A stretch of 64,000 nucleotides of DNA from Pelargonium tetragonum (taxonomy: Eukaryota; Streptophyta; Magnoliopsida; Geraniales; Geraniaceae). The notes under the pieces were generated by a model. It ran no database searches, was not told the origin of the DNA, and was given only the letters and a program-made list of their open reading frames with translations. Shown here piece by piece: positions 26,935-39,400 of the stretch (the stretch's first letter is position 1; every line of letters begins with the position of its first letter). The position numbers and the translations under genes are program-made. The DNA lies in NCBI GenBank assembly GCA_036897445.1, contig JAYMTL010000023.1:1-64000 (forward strand), in the 5' to 3' direction.

Positions 26935-27240
26935 GGGGTACTCTATGCCCATTACTACATACTAATAACTATAAGAGTAATACAAGCAACTAAACTTCTC
27001 AAAAACTAAATAACTATAAGAATAATATAAGACCCTATATTCTAGATACAGTAACTAGATTAGCTTCTCCAAGTCCAGGGAACCCTAACTACAGGAAAAC
27101 CCAGGCCCATAATCATAATACATAGAACATTTATCCCACAAGAATTATAGCAGCTACAAAGGGCAAGTCCGGTAAGTAATTAAAGAAATATAAAGAATAG
27201 AGATCGTAAGACAAAGCAAGTAGGTCCGTTGATGGGTATT
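26935..27240 (+). mobile_element. A/C-rich low-complexity island, retroelement fossil
   Basis: Rich in ACTA, AATA and CAAG words. ACTATAAGAGTAAT (26,968-26,981) is an exact match to 11,960-11,973, and ACTATAAGAATAAT (27,013-27,026) is a one-base variant of it inside the same island. TAACTACAGG (27,087-27,096) matches the first ten bases of the word in the 41.3 kb island. The island therefore belongs to the same family as those at 11.7, 29.3 and 41.3 kb, in the same orientation. It is broken, with many breaks, and has no recognisable terminal repeats. Confidence 0.4.
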
Positions 27241-27985
27241 GTAAAGTCAGTCGGTCTACCTAAAATTACCCGTAACTTTAACCCCCTTTTTTTTCTAACG
27301 TTCCTGTCAGTAAGAAGGACTCTTTCTAAAACCTTACTAAGGCTCAAAACTCATTAGCGATAAAGACATAGAGCGAGAGTAATTATAAGTTGTTCATTAT
27401 TCAACAACGAATAGAGTATAACCTATAACCCTGTGATGAGTCTATTGACGTTCTACAAAATAAGTAAATTAACCCCCGGGGCTCAGGTCCCTGGTTTAGT
27501 ACCCTTGTTGTCCGGGCAAGAATAGGTAAGGTACTTCTAAAAGCTAGGAGTTTTCCTTCATTTCCGGTTAATTGTCATTTGGAATGAATCTAGTTTTGTT
27601 ATCTTAAGCCCTCTTTGAAATTGAAAAGGTCATAGGATTCCCGGAGTTTGACAGTCGGGGAGCTCTTAGGTTTTCCTCTTACGTTCCCTCTCGTTTAAGA
27701 TAAGAAATTTAATACTCTTAAACAAGATGAAGCTAGGGAATAAAGTATTGGAAATTTGCTATCGGGGCTATTCCCGTTTATTTCAACAGCAGGGTAAAGT
27801 GGAATATGAATTGCTTTAAATAAGAAAAGGTATAGGGCTCATCAATTATATAATATACAAAGAAGTCCGAAAGCTTTATAAAAAAGTGCATGAAGCCGTA
27901 GAATTTTAAGATTTAGTTTTTATATGAGGAGAGGTGCGAAGCCCTTCTTAATTAAATTGCCTAAAATTTGTAGTCGTTTAACTTC
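27241..27985. other. Gene-free background
   Basis: Nothing recognisable lies between two islands. No frame of interest and no repeat found by eye. Confidence 0.55.
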
Positions 27986-28078
27986 GATTTTTAGTATTCT
28001 ATAATATTAGTATTAGTAAGTCTTAGTATTGTATAAGATAGTTTCTTTAAGACTTTACGAGATCTCAGTGTCCTATGG

Positions 28079-28198
28079 GTTTATCGTTATGGAGTAAGCG
28101 TGCTTAATAATAAGAATAAGATTGTGTCTATATTCCCGACTGACACGCTAGTAAAGGAGGTTGGCTAACTTGTTTCTTGATAGTGCTTGCATGCTTTA
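28079..28198. repeat. Direct repeat, left copy
   Basis: This copy begins with TTTATCGTTATGGAGT and ends with AGTGCTTGCATGCTTTA. It aligns by eye with 28,543-28,651 over its whole length. Shared landmarks in the same order are TTTATCGTTA, GCTTA, a TATNTTCCCGACTGA core, a CG-TAG element and a final TGC(A)T-TTA. The two copies are about 464 bases apart and differ at many sites. A pair of direct repeats of about 110-120 bases around a short interior could be a very small LTR-type fossil, or two solo copies of another repeat. Confidence 0.5.
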
Positions 28199-28210
28199 TA
28201 ATATCCCCAA

Positions 28211-28333
28211 CTTCTACTACTAACTTTGATTTGGATTTACTTGGTTTACTTATTTGTTATGAGCTAGGAGATTCCTTATTTGTATTCTTTGTATCATACA
28301 CCTTTTTTATTATTACCTGTTAGTATAGGAGTT
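28211..28333 (-). repeat. Dispersed repeat, copy 1
   Basis: It runs from CTTCTACTACTAAC through TTATGAGCTAGGAGATTCC to TTAGTATAGGAGTT. It aligns by eye with 30,162-30,303 and 40,914-41,030. The best-kept core is TATGAGCTAGGAGA, followed by a T-rich arm ending in TTAGTATAGGA. Read on the minus strand, the arm gives ACTCCTATACTAA, which matches the plus-strand island at 29,515-29,544. I therefore call the orientation minus relative to that island. It is probably part of the same decayed retroelement family. Confidence 0.45.
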
Positions 28334-28542
28334 AGCAGCAAGGGAGCCATAGATAGAGAGATTCCTTTTGCTGTTACCTGTAGCTAGTTCTTCTTGTTGT
28401 TATTGTCTTATACATTGTAGCATTGTAGTTTTAGAATAGATAATAGTTCTAGTTACTTAAGGGTTATACTGGATAATAGGTATACAATACAGGGTTGTTG
28501 TTCTTGCTTTGCTTTAATTGCATTACCTCTGGTTCCTTCTGT
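28334..28542. other. Interior between direct repeats, T/G-rich
   Basis: T/G-rich text with TTGTTGTTATTGTC-like words, similar in character to 41,041-41,130. No gene is recognised. It is probably minus-strand island material. Confidence 0.35.
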
Positions 28543-28651
28543 GTTTATCGTTAATGAGTGTTGAAGCTTAGCAGGTGCAGGAGTACGTCCTATGTTCCCG
28601 ACTGAAGCGATAGCGAGGAAGCTCTCTAAGCACTAGATAGTATATGCTTTA
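28543..28651. repeat. Direct repeat, right copy
   Basis: The partner of 28,079-28,198. It starts TTTATCGTTAATGAGT and contains TATGTTCCCGACTGAAGCG, then TAGCGAGGAAGCTCTCTAA, and ends with TATATGCTTTA. It keeps more G and C than the left copy, so the two have decayed unequally. No target-site duplication can be placed. Confidence 0.5.
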
Positions 28652-29300
28652 GGACACTTCTAATTCTTCTTCTGCTTCTTCTGGCCTAGACTTCTTTGTT
28701 CTTGCCTTTTGAAAAGGACTCCTACTAAAAAGAAATTTCTTTAGGAACGGAAACCAAACAAAGAAAAGTAAGTACAAAAAACCTCTATGAATTGCAGGAA
28801 TACTAAAACAAAGCCTAAGGCTATTTAAGTGCCAGAAAACACAAGTTAGCCTACTCATGGGTTTATTATATTTTATGCCTGCTTAATAAGATATTTTATA
28901 GAGACCCTTAGAAAACTGATACCAAGAAACTCTCTCTTTGCAAAAACTTCTTACACTAGACCTAGGGAATTAGAGAATTTTCATTCTCCTGCTTAGCTGC
29001 TCTTTAAATTTAGCTTTTGGAAACAGAGGGACCTGGGGAACACTATAGGAAGACTCCAACCATTCAAATCAACTAAAGAATTTCCTGTAAAACATTTAAA
29101 AGATAAAGGAAGACACAAATGAATTAGAACAACGCTAAAGTTTATATCTAGAATGCTGTTTATTCCATGTTTGGGTACCGAGTAAGATGGTTTTTTCAGA
29201 GATTTAGCAGGGGTTCTCCTACATTTTTCTTTGAGTTACTTGCTCTTTTAGAGAAAGAATCTAAAGGGAATACATCTTGAAGTACAACCCGCTATACTAC
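28652..29300. other. Gene-free background
   Basis: No gene is recognised. The minus-strand frame at 28,649-28,858 is of chance length, has a hydrophobic start and an acidic tail, and begins its stop at the edge of the direct repeat. I see no support for it. Confidence 0.5.
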
Positions 29301-29309
29301 CCATTTAGA

Positions 29310-30170
29310 CTACCAAGATACAATATGATCTATAGAACTACCCAAAAAGATAGAAAAATCTATAACTATAAAGACTAATATAACTCATATAATAAAAAAT
29401 AGAATAAAAAGAAACTATAATAATAGTAATATGACAGAAATAATACAGTAACACACGAATCCATTTAGACAATAACTACAAGGAAGAACTCTATCTCTAT
29501 ATAACTCCCTGGCTAACTCCTATACTAAGAAGTAATAAACAAAACCAAATAGGTCAAATAGGTATTATAGCCCTAACTCTAATACGGAATCTCCTAACAA
29601 CAGGTATTATAGCTCTACTAGCTTTTCCTCTTCTAACTAAAATACAGAGAATACAGAATACCAAAGCAATAGAAAAAAGAAGTCAAACAAGCAGTTGGTG
29701 GGTATTATAAAGTGCTAATGTACTAACTATAAATACTATAATAAGTTACCCTCCCTCATTTCCCTTCATTCGGGAGTATAGACACTATAAAGCACCTGTT
29801 AAGACTGTATACTCCATAGCGAGAAGCTCCATAAGACAAGAGTAACATAGCTTAGCAATTAGAACTCAAACAACAACTATATTATGTTTAGGTTGAGAGA
29901 AGCTCTTTCCTAGACCCCAAATATTACCTATATACATTACCTTAGACTATCCAATACTATCTAATAAAACTATTAAGAAAATAAACTAATACAAATAATA
30001 ATAACTATTACTATTGATATGGACTATAACAATAATACAAATTTAAGTATATAAGCAATGCAGAAAAGACAATAAGAACAAGAACTCAATAAGAGAAGGA
30101 ACAAGAAGAAGACAATAAATACAGGGAATACCGGCATAGCCCTAGCTCTAATACTGAATCTTCTTCTACT
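29310..30170 (+). mobile_element. Largest low-complexity island, gag-like LTR-retrotransposon fossil
   Basis: About 860 bases of strongly A/C-biased plus strand full of ACTATAATAA-, AATACA- and AGAAGA-type words. TAACTACAAGGAA (29,473-29,485) is an exact match to the 11.7 kb island. TCCTATACTAAGAAGTAATA (within 29,518-29,544) matches the reverse complement of the repeat at 40.9 kb. An internal similarity links TATAGCCCTAACTCTAATAC near 29,567 with CATAGCCCTAGCTCTAATAC near 30,135, so part of the island is doubled. Serine-, asparagine- and arginine-rich text followed by basic text is typical of gag proteins of fungal LTR elements. That is family knowledge; no diagnostic domain is visible. Badly broken, probably old. 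Confidence 0.42.
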
Positions 30171-30303
30171 TGTAAATTTTTCTTTGACTTGCTTGACTTG
30201 TTTTATTAATTGAGTATATTATGAGCTAGAAGACCCCGCATTTGTACTAGAGCTATCATACCTAGTTTATTCTTACTTGTTAGTCTTAGTATAATAGGAG
30301 TCC
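30162..30303 (-). repeat. Dispersed repeat, copy 2
   Basis: It aligns by eye with the copies at 28,211-28,333 and 40,914-41,030. The core is TTATGAGCTAGAAGACCCC, and the right arm ends TTAGTATAATAGGAGTC. It starts exactly where the plus-strand island ends, so the two pieces lie head-to-head or tail-to-tail. That suggests one fragment inserted beside, or inverted against, another. Confidence 0.45.
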
Positions 30304-32140
30304 TAGAGATTGTATTCCTATTCTTCTTAGGGTTGTTGTTTTTTAAGAAGTTTTAGCTTAAGGCACCCCTCCCGTGTACTTTGTCTTTATCAAGAGGGAG
30401 GATACGGGCTTAGAGAGACTTGGGAAGAATTGTTGTTTAGGTTGTTAAGGCCTCTTACTCTTCTTGTGCTTCCCTTATAATTTACCTTAGATGGATTAGA
30501 AGATATGATTTTATTAAGCTGAATTCCCCTGTTGATTCCTTTCTAAAAGAGTATAGTAACTCAAGAAATATACAACTGTGTTAAATATATGAAATGTACC
30601 CCAGATAGATACCCAGCCTGCAAAATTTTAGATATGAATCTTGGCATTGTTTCGTTTCTTTTGTATTCCTGATTCTTTTGCTGGAAAGTAATGAATTGAT
30701 TAAATGTAATTGAGGATACGAGAATTTTTAGGTTTCCTTGTTTCCAACTATAAGCGGATAGGAGAAAGCTAAGTAGGGGCACTCGAGAGTTTCTCAGGAC
30801 CCCTGCTGTAAAATGTCCTTGCATTACGAAACGAAAAAGGCCTGTAGAATACCTTTAACGGACGCAAAAAGTTTTGGATGTACAAATAAAATATAGCTTA
30901 CTTGATACACTAACTTACTTTGGCTTTTCAATTGCCTTACAATTTAGTATTCCTAAAAGATAGGGTTTGCCCTTAGTTCTTTTGTTTTGAAACGGGGGAT
31001 TCCCTTAGCCTAGTAGAGAGTTTTTTCGAGGGTTCCGTTACTTAGGAGGGGTTGCCCTTAAAGCTACAAAGGACTTAGTTTTTTTTAGGTATAAGCGGCT
31101 TCCTTTTATTTTAAGTTTACCTGTTTTAATACTTATTACCTTCTTCAATTCTGAAATATAGGTTAGAATCTTTCCAGCTTTATCCTTAGTTCGAATACCC
31201 TACAGTAACCTTCTTCTATATTCAATTTAGAGTCTCTACCATGTTACCGTGTTTTTGTTATAGTAAACCCCCTGCAAAGGCCTATAGTGTACTGTAAAAA
31301 CTACACTCTCAAATCTAGGATAGCCGACACTTTTGACTTTACTAGAACTTACTAACTAAAAAACCTTTATTTGGAATTTACGGGGCCCTAAAAAGGAGCT
31401 TTCCTGCTTCTCTAATTCTATCTTCTTGACCCCTTTCCCGATCTATAAACGGAAATCCGAAAGCAGGAGACTCTGCATATCTCTTTTGTTCAATTAGGGA
31501 AGAACACGATTTTCGATATTATACAATTCCTCTTCTAGTTTTTAACTTATAGACTTTTTGATTGGGCAGGCGAAGTATACTCCTAAGCTAACATTTTCGA
31601 ACAAGGTCCCTTTTTATTAGAATAGGTTAAGCATGTCTCCTAATTTCATTTTATGTATATAAATATTGTTTTAAATTACCTAGTCAAGGCCCTCCCTATA
31701 GCAATAGCAAGTTAAGGAGCTTCTACTCTTTAAATTATGAAAATGTTTCCGTAACGTAATAGGGCACCCGTTTAAAAAACAAATTATCATGATCGGGAAA
31801 GCCGCGGATCTCTCATTTCATATAGTGTGCTACATGTAACATAGGGTATATACTATATACACCACAGATAAATAAAAAGGAACTCAATTTGTACTGTTTT
31901 TACCCGCTGAGTGACTAAGTTAACAAACCAGCATTTAAACTTAAGTATTCTCTTTTTCAAAGTTCGGTGTTTGGCTAGATCACTTACTTTATTTATTAGG
32001 GAAGATTTTCACTCGATAATTTTCTGTTTTCATATTCTTTGAAAAGACTTTAAAGCACTCAATAAAAGGGTGTCGTAAATTTGTGATTCAAGTAACTTGT
32101 GAATAAAGTGGGATTCTTCATAGCAAGATAACTAAACTAG

Positions 32141-32212
32141 GAAAACAGGACTTGAACTCACTTCCGGTCTGAAGTGAGGTGTTTTAACGGGTAAAGAGCC
32201 TTAACTTGGTAG
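32141..32212 (-). pseudogene. tRNA-like remnant
   Basis: Read on the minus strand, GAGTTCAAGTCCTG resembles a T-arm with its loop TTCAAGT. Next to it lies a perfect 6-bp hairpin (32,159-32,176, arms CACTTC and GAAGTG with a 6-base loop) where an anticodon arm would be. Beyond it GGCTCTTTACCC recalls a D-arm. The T-stem itself does not pair and no acceptor stem closes the whole. It is a pseudogene, a SINE head or chance. Confidence 0.25.
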
Positions 32213-33940
32213 ATAGTTGATATAAAGATGCCTATTCTTTATACTTGCTTTCGGGAGTTAGAAATGGGGATCCTTGTTTTTAGCTGGGAAGGGAACAGCA
32301 TACTCTTCCTTTTTTTAAGTGAATACTTCTAAAAAGAGTCCCTTTCTTTTTGCTCAAATATGCTTAAATAAGTTTCGAACCTAGCGCCCCCTCGATCGTA
32401 TCCTAATTTGTAGAGAAAACTTGATCTTAGTAAAAAAAGAATCTAGGAAAAGGGCCGTTGTTATTTCATATCCATAAAATCTTCCAAATCTCCACCAGGT
32501 TTAGGTGTAGCGGGGGTGCTTGTTAAAGTTGTACTAATCTAATAAAGTAGGGGAAACCCCTTGCAGATATGGAATAACTTTCTTATATGGTTTATACGAC
32601 AAAAAGGTACAGATAGGAGTCTTTACGGAAGTTTTTCTAACAAAAGCTTTAAGAAATCCTGGCTTTCTTATAGATATCTAGTAACTTTCAATTTTCCAAC
32701 CTATAATATAAGAATCTAAGGAGTAAACTGTTCTTGTAAAACCGAGCTTACTTTAATTTGACTTTGAGATTATGCTTTATTGGGCAAATAGCAGAAGGGA
32801 TCGAATCTAGCATAATACAAGATAACTAAGAGCTACGGATGTTTTATCCTTACATTGACTTTCCCGATTCCCCTTTATCTAGGGATAACTCGCTTTAGTT
32901 AGACGTTTTAATACATTTTTTAAGGCTACGGATTTTGTACTATAAAAACGCTTTTAATTTCCTACTTAGGGGTTTGTTTTTTCCCGCAATCTCTTTTACA
33001 AAACTTTCCCAGTAAAAAGCAGCCTAAGCATCCCTCAGAACTCCTCCTTTTATATACCTTGAGGGGAACCCCCTTTTTTGTCTTACGTTTCGAACGAAAT
33101 TTGTCCTGAGACAACCATTATAAAAAAAAGGAATCCTTTACTTGTAGCTATACTCTGGGGTCGAGAAGCTGTTCCTATAAGAAGGAATCCCGTATTCTAA
33201 TCATAGTGAAAAAATCAAACTCCCTTAGAAATTTCGAAAAGGGGCTGAATATACGCTAGGTATTAAGTATTTGTACCGGAAAAGACCTTGCTAAGTTAAA
33301 GAGAGGTAAACAAGTCTTTTTTTGTTCAAAATACTCAATGACCGGGACTCCTTAAAATATGTAAGAATCTCAAAAGGTCTAAGCTAAATCTATAGGGGGC
33401 CTGTAGTTACTTTATAGAAAGTGCTTTCGGGGCGGACGCAACAATCTCGGCTCCCTACTTGTACTATAATTTGTTTCAGTTCTCTATACCTCATGCGGGA
33501 TAATGGAAATTCCCATGCTAACAAGCTTTCTGGGCAGGATACTCGTTTATTTATCTAACTCAGGCTTCATTATTTAATACCTAATTTGGAAATTCTGATC
33601 TTTACTTGCAAACTAAGAGTTTTTGTTGTAATTTGTTCCTTCTGCAAGAACTTTCCGCGGGAATTATACTTAACATATAAATTTAGTATAGGTTCGTACT
33701 AATTTTGGAGTTCGGGAATACAGTAAAAAGTGAAATCTGGAGAACTTCTTACGAGGATAAAGGGCTTTGAGGTGTTGATCTGGATACACAATAAGAGTAG
33801 ATTCTTGACAGTTGACTTTCCCATATGAAAATTATCAGCTAACAGGGTTTAATAATAATGAACGAAACTATCCCGCCCCGCTAGTGGTGATCCTAAATTC
33901 TTTAGAAAGGCGTTTTTTACTACGGTCAAAACCTTAAATA

Positions 33941-34010
33941 AGGATTTTGCAGATTTGAACCTCTGCTTTTCTTGTCGATAAGTTGTCGTTCTAATTTCAA
34001 ATTCTAAGTT
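33941..34010 (-). pseudogene. tRNA-like remnant
   Basis: On the minus strand GCAGAGGTTCAAATCTGC (33,949-33,966) gives a 5-bp stem GCAGA/TCTGC around a loop holding TTCAAA, one base longer than a normal T-loop. The expected anticodon arm region holds CGAC as a direct rather than inverted repeat, so the cloverleaf fails. Confidence 0.2.
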
Positions 34011-35874
34011 TGTTGTTTATTTAATACGAATACGTATGCTACTTATTTCTATATTAAGCGCTTTCCTTCTTCACGAAGGGATTTTAATAAGACACCAAGC
34101 TCTAAAATCCAAATTAGCAGCTTAAGATGGGTCCTCCCGCAAGAGAGTAAGTTCTACCTTTAACCTGTCCTATACAATAAAGGGGTAAGGCTACTTTAAA
34201 TGATATAGACGGATTACCCCACGACTACTAAAGAAACTTTCGAACACTATGTAAGAACCTCGTAAGTAACCAATAGTAATTGTAAAAGGGTGCTCTTAGC
34301 TAAACTAGGGGATCCTAAGAGGAGGGCTCCCTTAATTAACTAGGAGTTGGATGTTTACATAAATCCAGAAGTTTCCAAGTCAAGGTTATAATTAAGCTGT
34401 ATACTTTTTAGAAGAGCCTAAGGAAACTTTTAGTGATTAAAAACACAAAAGGGCAATTCGGGGGTACGAATCAGAAATTAGGTTCTACCCTTAAATTTAC
34501 GCAGTTAAAGCATTTTATTCTAGTCTAGTATTTGGCAAAATAGAGATGTTTTCTTAAGGAGTTAATCTTTTTAGTTTTCGAAAAGCTAAAATTAAGTATT
34601 GATTTATGTAAATATAGTACTTATTTTATCACAATTTTGATTTGCTTCAGTAGGAATGCGTAGCTATAAAAAGTCTTCCCAGAAGAAATAACAAAGTAAC
34701 GGATAACGTCGGCTTCTCGACAACGTGAAAGTTTTACAAAATATAAAATTTTGAGCTCTTAGTCTTAGATAGGCATTCTGCTTTAGTGAAACTCTTTTGT
34801 TCATTCAAACCAAATTAGAAAGAGGTCCTAGTAAATCCAGTAGTGAGGCACAAAGAAGTATAAAAGCTGTATGAGATAAAGGAGTTTTTAGAGAAAATTC
34901 AAGTGAAAGAAGACTTTAGAAGCTTACAAAAAGCATAGCTCGAAACTGTAGCGTAACACTTACTGCGATAAAGACTTTTAACCAAATAAACCTGGAATCT
35001 TTCCTATTATCTTCCTTGTAAAGTCAAAAGCCAGCTCATTTAAGAACTCAGGGCAGGTGACCCACCGTACTAAGTACAAAATGCTAAAAAGTTTTCACAA
35101 TTCGAAAATTTCCGTTCTAAGTAACTATAATAACCACTAGAATTTTTACAAAATTACAGAAGGTTAAAAAATAGAAAAGTTTTTGTCGATGTGGAGCCCC
35201 CAGCTGGGTATTCCGGGAGTAACAAGTTAAACTTATATAAGGCACTTGCTTTAAGAGCGGAATCCTACGTACTGTAAAGGAATCCCTTTTTATTCGAAGT
35301 AAAAGGTAAAGTTATGTTACTAACTAAGGAGTTTCCTCGCTTTGTTGTATCTTCTTTCTTTTTTCCTTCTTATACTAAGTAGGCCTTTTTAGATACAAAT
35401 AACAGGGTTTTAAAGCCTCTGATTATGATAAATATCCGGTTTTTATATAGCAATTACGTCGTATTAAAGTCCAGTTAAATCTGGATTCCTTGTTGAACTT
35501 CTCCTTTTTATTATAAAGCAGGTATAGGTCTTACTACTTATAATTTGAGAATGGGTCCCTTTTATTAAAAATAAGCCAATACAAACGGCTATAACATGCT
35601 TTTCTTAAGCAGTTGTTTTGTGTAACCCTCCCCACTAAATTAAAATACTAAAAAAAGGGACTCTTAAAGGTCTTATAATCCATAGCCTTTATTACAGTTA
35701 AGCAAGGTAAGCCCTCTCTCAAACAAAACTACCGAACAATGTCTTATCAAGTACTCAATGTAGGATTGGATTCTTCTCAACAATGCATCGTGTACAATAA
35801 GCCTTATAGAAGAAAAAGACTTAATTACCAAAAAATTACAATATCCAAAGCACAAATAAACCGGTTGTTTCCGT

Positions 35875-36485
35875 ACTTACTAGAACTGTAGGCATAACAT
35901 AGATAAGAAAATCCGTACAGTCCTAGCTACAAGTACAGGAGTGAGGGAGGAGGGTAGCCTACTATTATATTAAGAGTAGGGATAGAAAAGCTAAGGCAGG
36001 TAATAAAATTAATTCAGCTACAGAAAAAAGTACAAGTAATACCAAAACAAGTAAGTATAAGCTACAAAAAGATAGGTAATACAAATAGGACAACTAAGAC
36101 TCCTATCGACACTGAGGGATAGACCTAAGAACGGGTATTAACTTTCAAAGTACAGAATAGGAACTCTGAGATCAAGACTCTAATCTAATTAGGAAGAATT
36201 TGCAGATAGAAAAAGTTGAGTACATAAGATTTTGACTAGGTTTCTCATTACGAACATTGACACTAGAAAAAGAATTTGATAGGAGCTCCTTAATACTCTT
36301 ATATAAGATATAAAGAATGTAAGAAGAGGTAGACTAAGACAACTAAGCTAATACAGAAGTACAGTAACACTAGGGCTGCAGAAGAGTAGCAAAGTAGGGC
36401 AGAAAGGTCCTAATGTTTACTATACTAATGAGGAAAAGTTTAAGGACTACTATAACTCTAAGGCTATTACTTTAATTGGGGGTTG
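35875..36485 (+). mobile_element. A-rich low-complexity island, retroelement fossil
   Basis: A/G-rich plus strand with TACAAGTA-, GCTACA- and AATACC-type words, giving lysine-, serine-, threonine- and asparagine-rich text in the better frames. AGCTACAAAAAG-like words recur in the islands at 26.05 and 59.38 kb. A stretch near 36,415-36,470 reads as tyrosine/lysine/asparagine-rich text of the kind seen in retroelement gag regions. No enzyme motif is present. I treat it as another broken fragment of the dispersed family. The boundaries are set by composition only. Confidence 0.35.
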
Positions 36486-39400
36486 AGTGTACCTGTATTT
36501 TTGGTAAAGTTTCTTCTAAGGGGTCCTTTGTATAGTAAAAAGCAAAAACTGTGCAGGAAGTTTTTGAATATCTTTCTACTTAGAACCTCTTGAAAAAGTC
36601 CGGATTGTCATTAGAATCTCAGAGGTTTGTATACTTATATTCTACTCCAAATTCCTGGAAGCTGCAATTTGACTATACTTTTTCTATTTATTCATTTCTT
36701 AGACCCAGCTCCTTTTACCAAAAATCAGACTGAAAAGTCAAGAGATGTAAGATGCCCTTTTTTATACCCATAACTTAAGTTTAAATTCAAGAAAGAGAAG
36801 CCGAGTCCGCTAGACAGGCAAAGGGACCCTTGTTACTAAAAAGAGTTTTGAAATGAAAATCTCTGCTTATTTTTATCCAATGCCGTGCATCTACTTTGTA
36901 AGGCCCCTTTTCTGGGGAAGGTTGTAGCCTCTTGACCAAAAGCAAGCTACTTACAAACATGTCCTAAATAACTAAAGCTCTTACCCTTAAAACTTCTTTT
37001 GGTATCATATCTTAGAAAGCTTGTGCTTGGTCTACTAAAAACTTCTAATAATAGCAAAGAATCCCCTGGAAGCCGATAAAAACTTAGTAAATAAAAAAGA
37101 AGGGTTTACGAGAGCTAGTATAAAGAGCCAAAATTCCCGCAAGGGGGACGGGGTATATTTAGGGGTTTCTAATAAAAGTACAAAAAGAACTTTCCCTAGA
37201 GTTTGTTTCTGAAGTTACTACCATATATATAAAGATCTTACTTTCCTATTTCGAAAGGGTTTTTTCTAGTAAAGAAAGGGTATCGAAAATCTCCGGAATT
37301 AAGGGCAATGAAAGATAAAAAAATGGGCGGCTGGTATATACTAATAAAATGAAAAGTCACTGTTTACTTTTTGGGTTACAGTTTGCGCGTAAGTGTAAGG
37401 GGTTCCTTTCATGTACTCTACCTTTCTAGCTTTTCACAAAAGAATGATTTTCAGTAAGAGCGCCCTTAATTAAGTTCAGGCAATTCCCACGCCTTTAAAA
37501 AGAGTTAATATATAATATTATGCTTAGTTATTATGCCGAATAAAACTCCTCTGGAACAAGTCCCCGTTATCCTTTATTTTGTTTAGCAAGCTTTTCCTAA
37601 ATCCAGTCGCGGCGATTTGAGGGTAACCTAGAAAATAGAGAATTCTTCTGTATTCTTTCTTTTTTTCAAGGTATAATAAGGATCCAAAGGAGATTCTAAA
37701 AAGGAAAGTTAAGGGCTTTTATAACTCTATGCTATCAAGTAACGCAAATCAAATTCATAGTAAGCGGGCTTCCTTTGCGTACTAATTAAATATTTTCATA
37801 ACATAATAAGGAAGTACTCAAGGTGTCAAGTATCCCTTTTCGAGCAGATTTTAGTATATAGGAGCGGCTTTATAGGTTTTATCCATTAGAGAAGGAACAC
37901 CTTTTATAAGCAAGTGTATTCTATATCAGGTTTTGAACCTTAATTTTATATACGGAATTTCGCACATCTGCTATATAAATTCCTATAGTTTTTGAAAAGT
38001 TAGTCTAGAACCCCTTGTATTATTCAAATGGACCTCTTCGCTTAGCGTAAACAAGAAGTTAACTCGCAATAAAATGAAACGGAATTTACAGAAAGCTCTT
38101 ATTGAGAAAAAGGAAACCCGCCCTAAGACTAGAGAGCTCGCTTCTTTAGAAAAAAGAAAGACATCGCCTACAGAAACCTTGAAGATATGCCCCTGACCCC
38201 CCGCTTACCTACTGGATTCCTGTGTAAGCACTTAAACCGAGCAGCTCATTAATGTCGTCTAAAAGTGTCGCTTAGGACTCTGTAAGTCTTAACTGAGCAG
38301 GATTTCCTTTTAAGTAGTACTTAGGAATATAATAAGGTTTCATAGTCTGGATCAGGAGTTAATTAGAAAAACTTTTACCTATCCTTTACATATTTATACT
38401 CCTCCCTTTAGGAGGTTCCTATATCTTAGCAGCGAAAAAGTAAACTCTAACCCTGAATACTCATTAATAGTAATCTTTGAATTTAGGTCCGTTCCTATAA
38501 CAACGTGTAAATACCCAATCCATAGCCGAGAAAAAGTTGGATAGACGATTCCTTGAGCTCCCCTTACTATTTACATAGTAAGAATTTCTTATATAATACC
38601 AAAAAAGAAAATATCTATAGTAATACTGACGGATTTTCATTTTTAGTTGATACAGGTAATCCCTAGGAGGAGGCAACACACAGCACTTAAATTATACAGG
38701 GGTACTCCCACCTAAACTGACTTATAAAAAGGAGAAAGCACCTCTTGCCTAAGACTAGTCCTAGATTTTGAGTAATTGACAAAAACAAAAGGGAACTTTT
38801 TCTATTTGTTGATTGAATAGATTATCCTCAATTCTTGCCGAACCAGTAGCAATTTACAGACTTAATTTAAAGCAGGGGCATTGCAATCGGGTTCCTGCCT
38901 TGCTTAATACAACTTGACTACTATTTCTGAGGATCCAGTATGGAATAGCTAGTCAGATTTTCTATATTCTATATAAGATTCCCTTATTCTGGAATTGTCA
39001 ACTTCGTCTGGTGAGATTGGGTACTCATATTCTAACTAATTTAAATAGAAAGGGTATACTGTTCCTTCATTTACTTAAAAAGGATGTTTTGTTAAGGTCT
39101 TTTGAACCAACGCATGTCGGAACAAATGGGTCTTGGTTTGATGTGTAAAATTCCTTCGGAGTCCCTTAATAATACTTACTACTAATACAAAAACTGTGCT
39201 CTAAGTCAACTTACTACGCAGTTTAGCACACAAAGTTAGCGTAACTTTTACTATACTATATAAGTGATTTTTAAAGGTCTTATTCCTCGGTAAATTCCAG
39301 TGGAAAAGTACATAGTTATTGAACTAAATTACGAATTTCTTTCGAATTCTGGTACCAACAAAGCTGCCTAGGAAGACTCTTTTTTGTAAAGAGCTAGACA

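Larger units (their letters stand above)
30304..35870. other. Gene-free background
   Basis: About 5.5 kb with no gene. The T/G-rich character of the island persists to roughly 30,500 and then fades. The minus frame 30,561-30,824 (87 codons) has no motif I know. Two tRNA-like pieces at 32.15 and 33.95 kb are listed separately. A GGGCCC palindrome is at 31,383-31,388. Confidence 0.55.
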
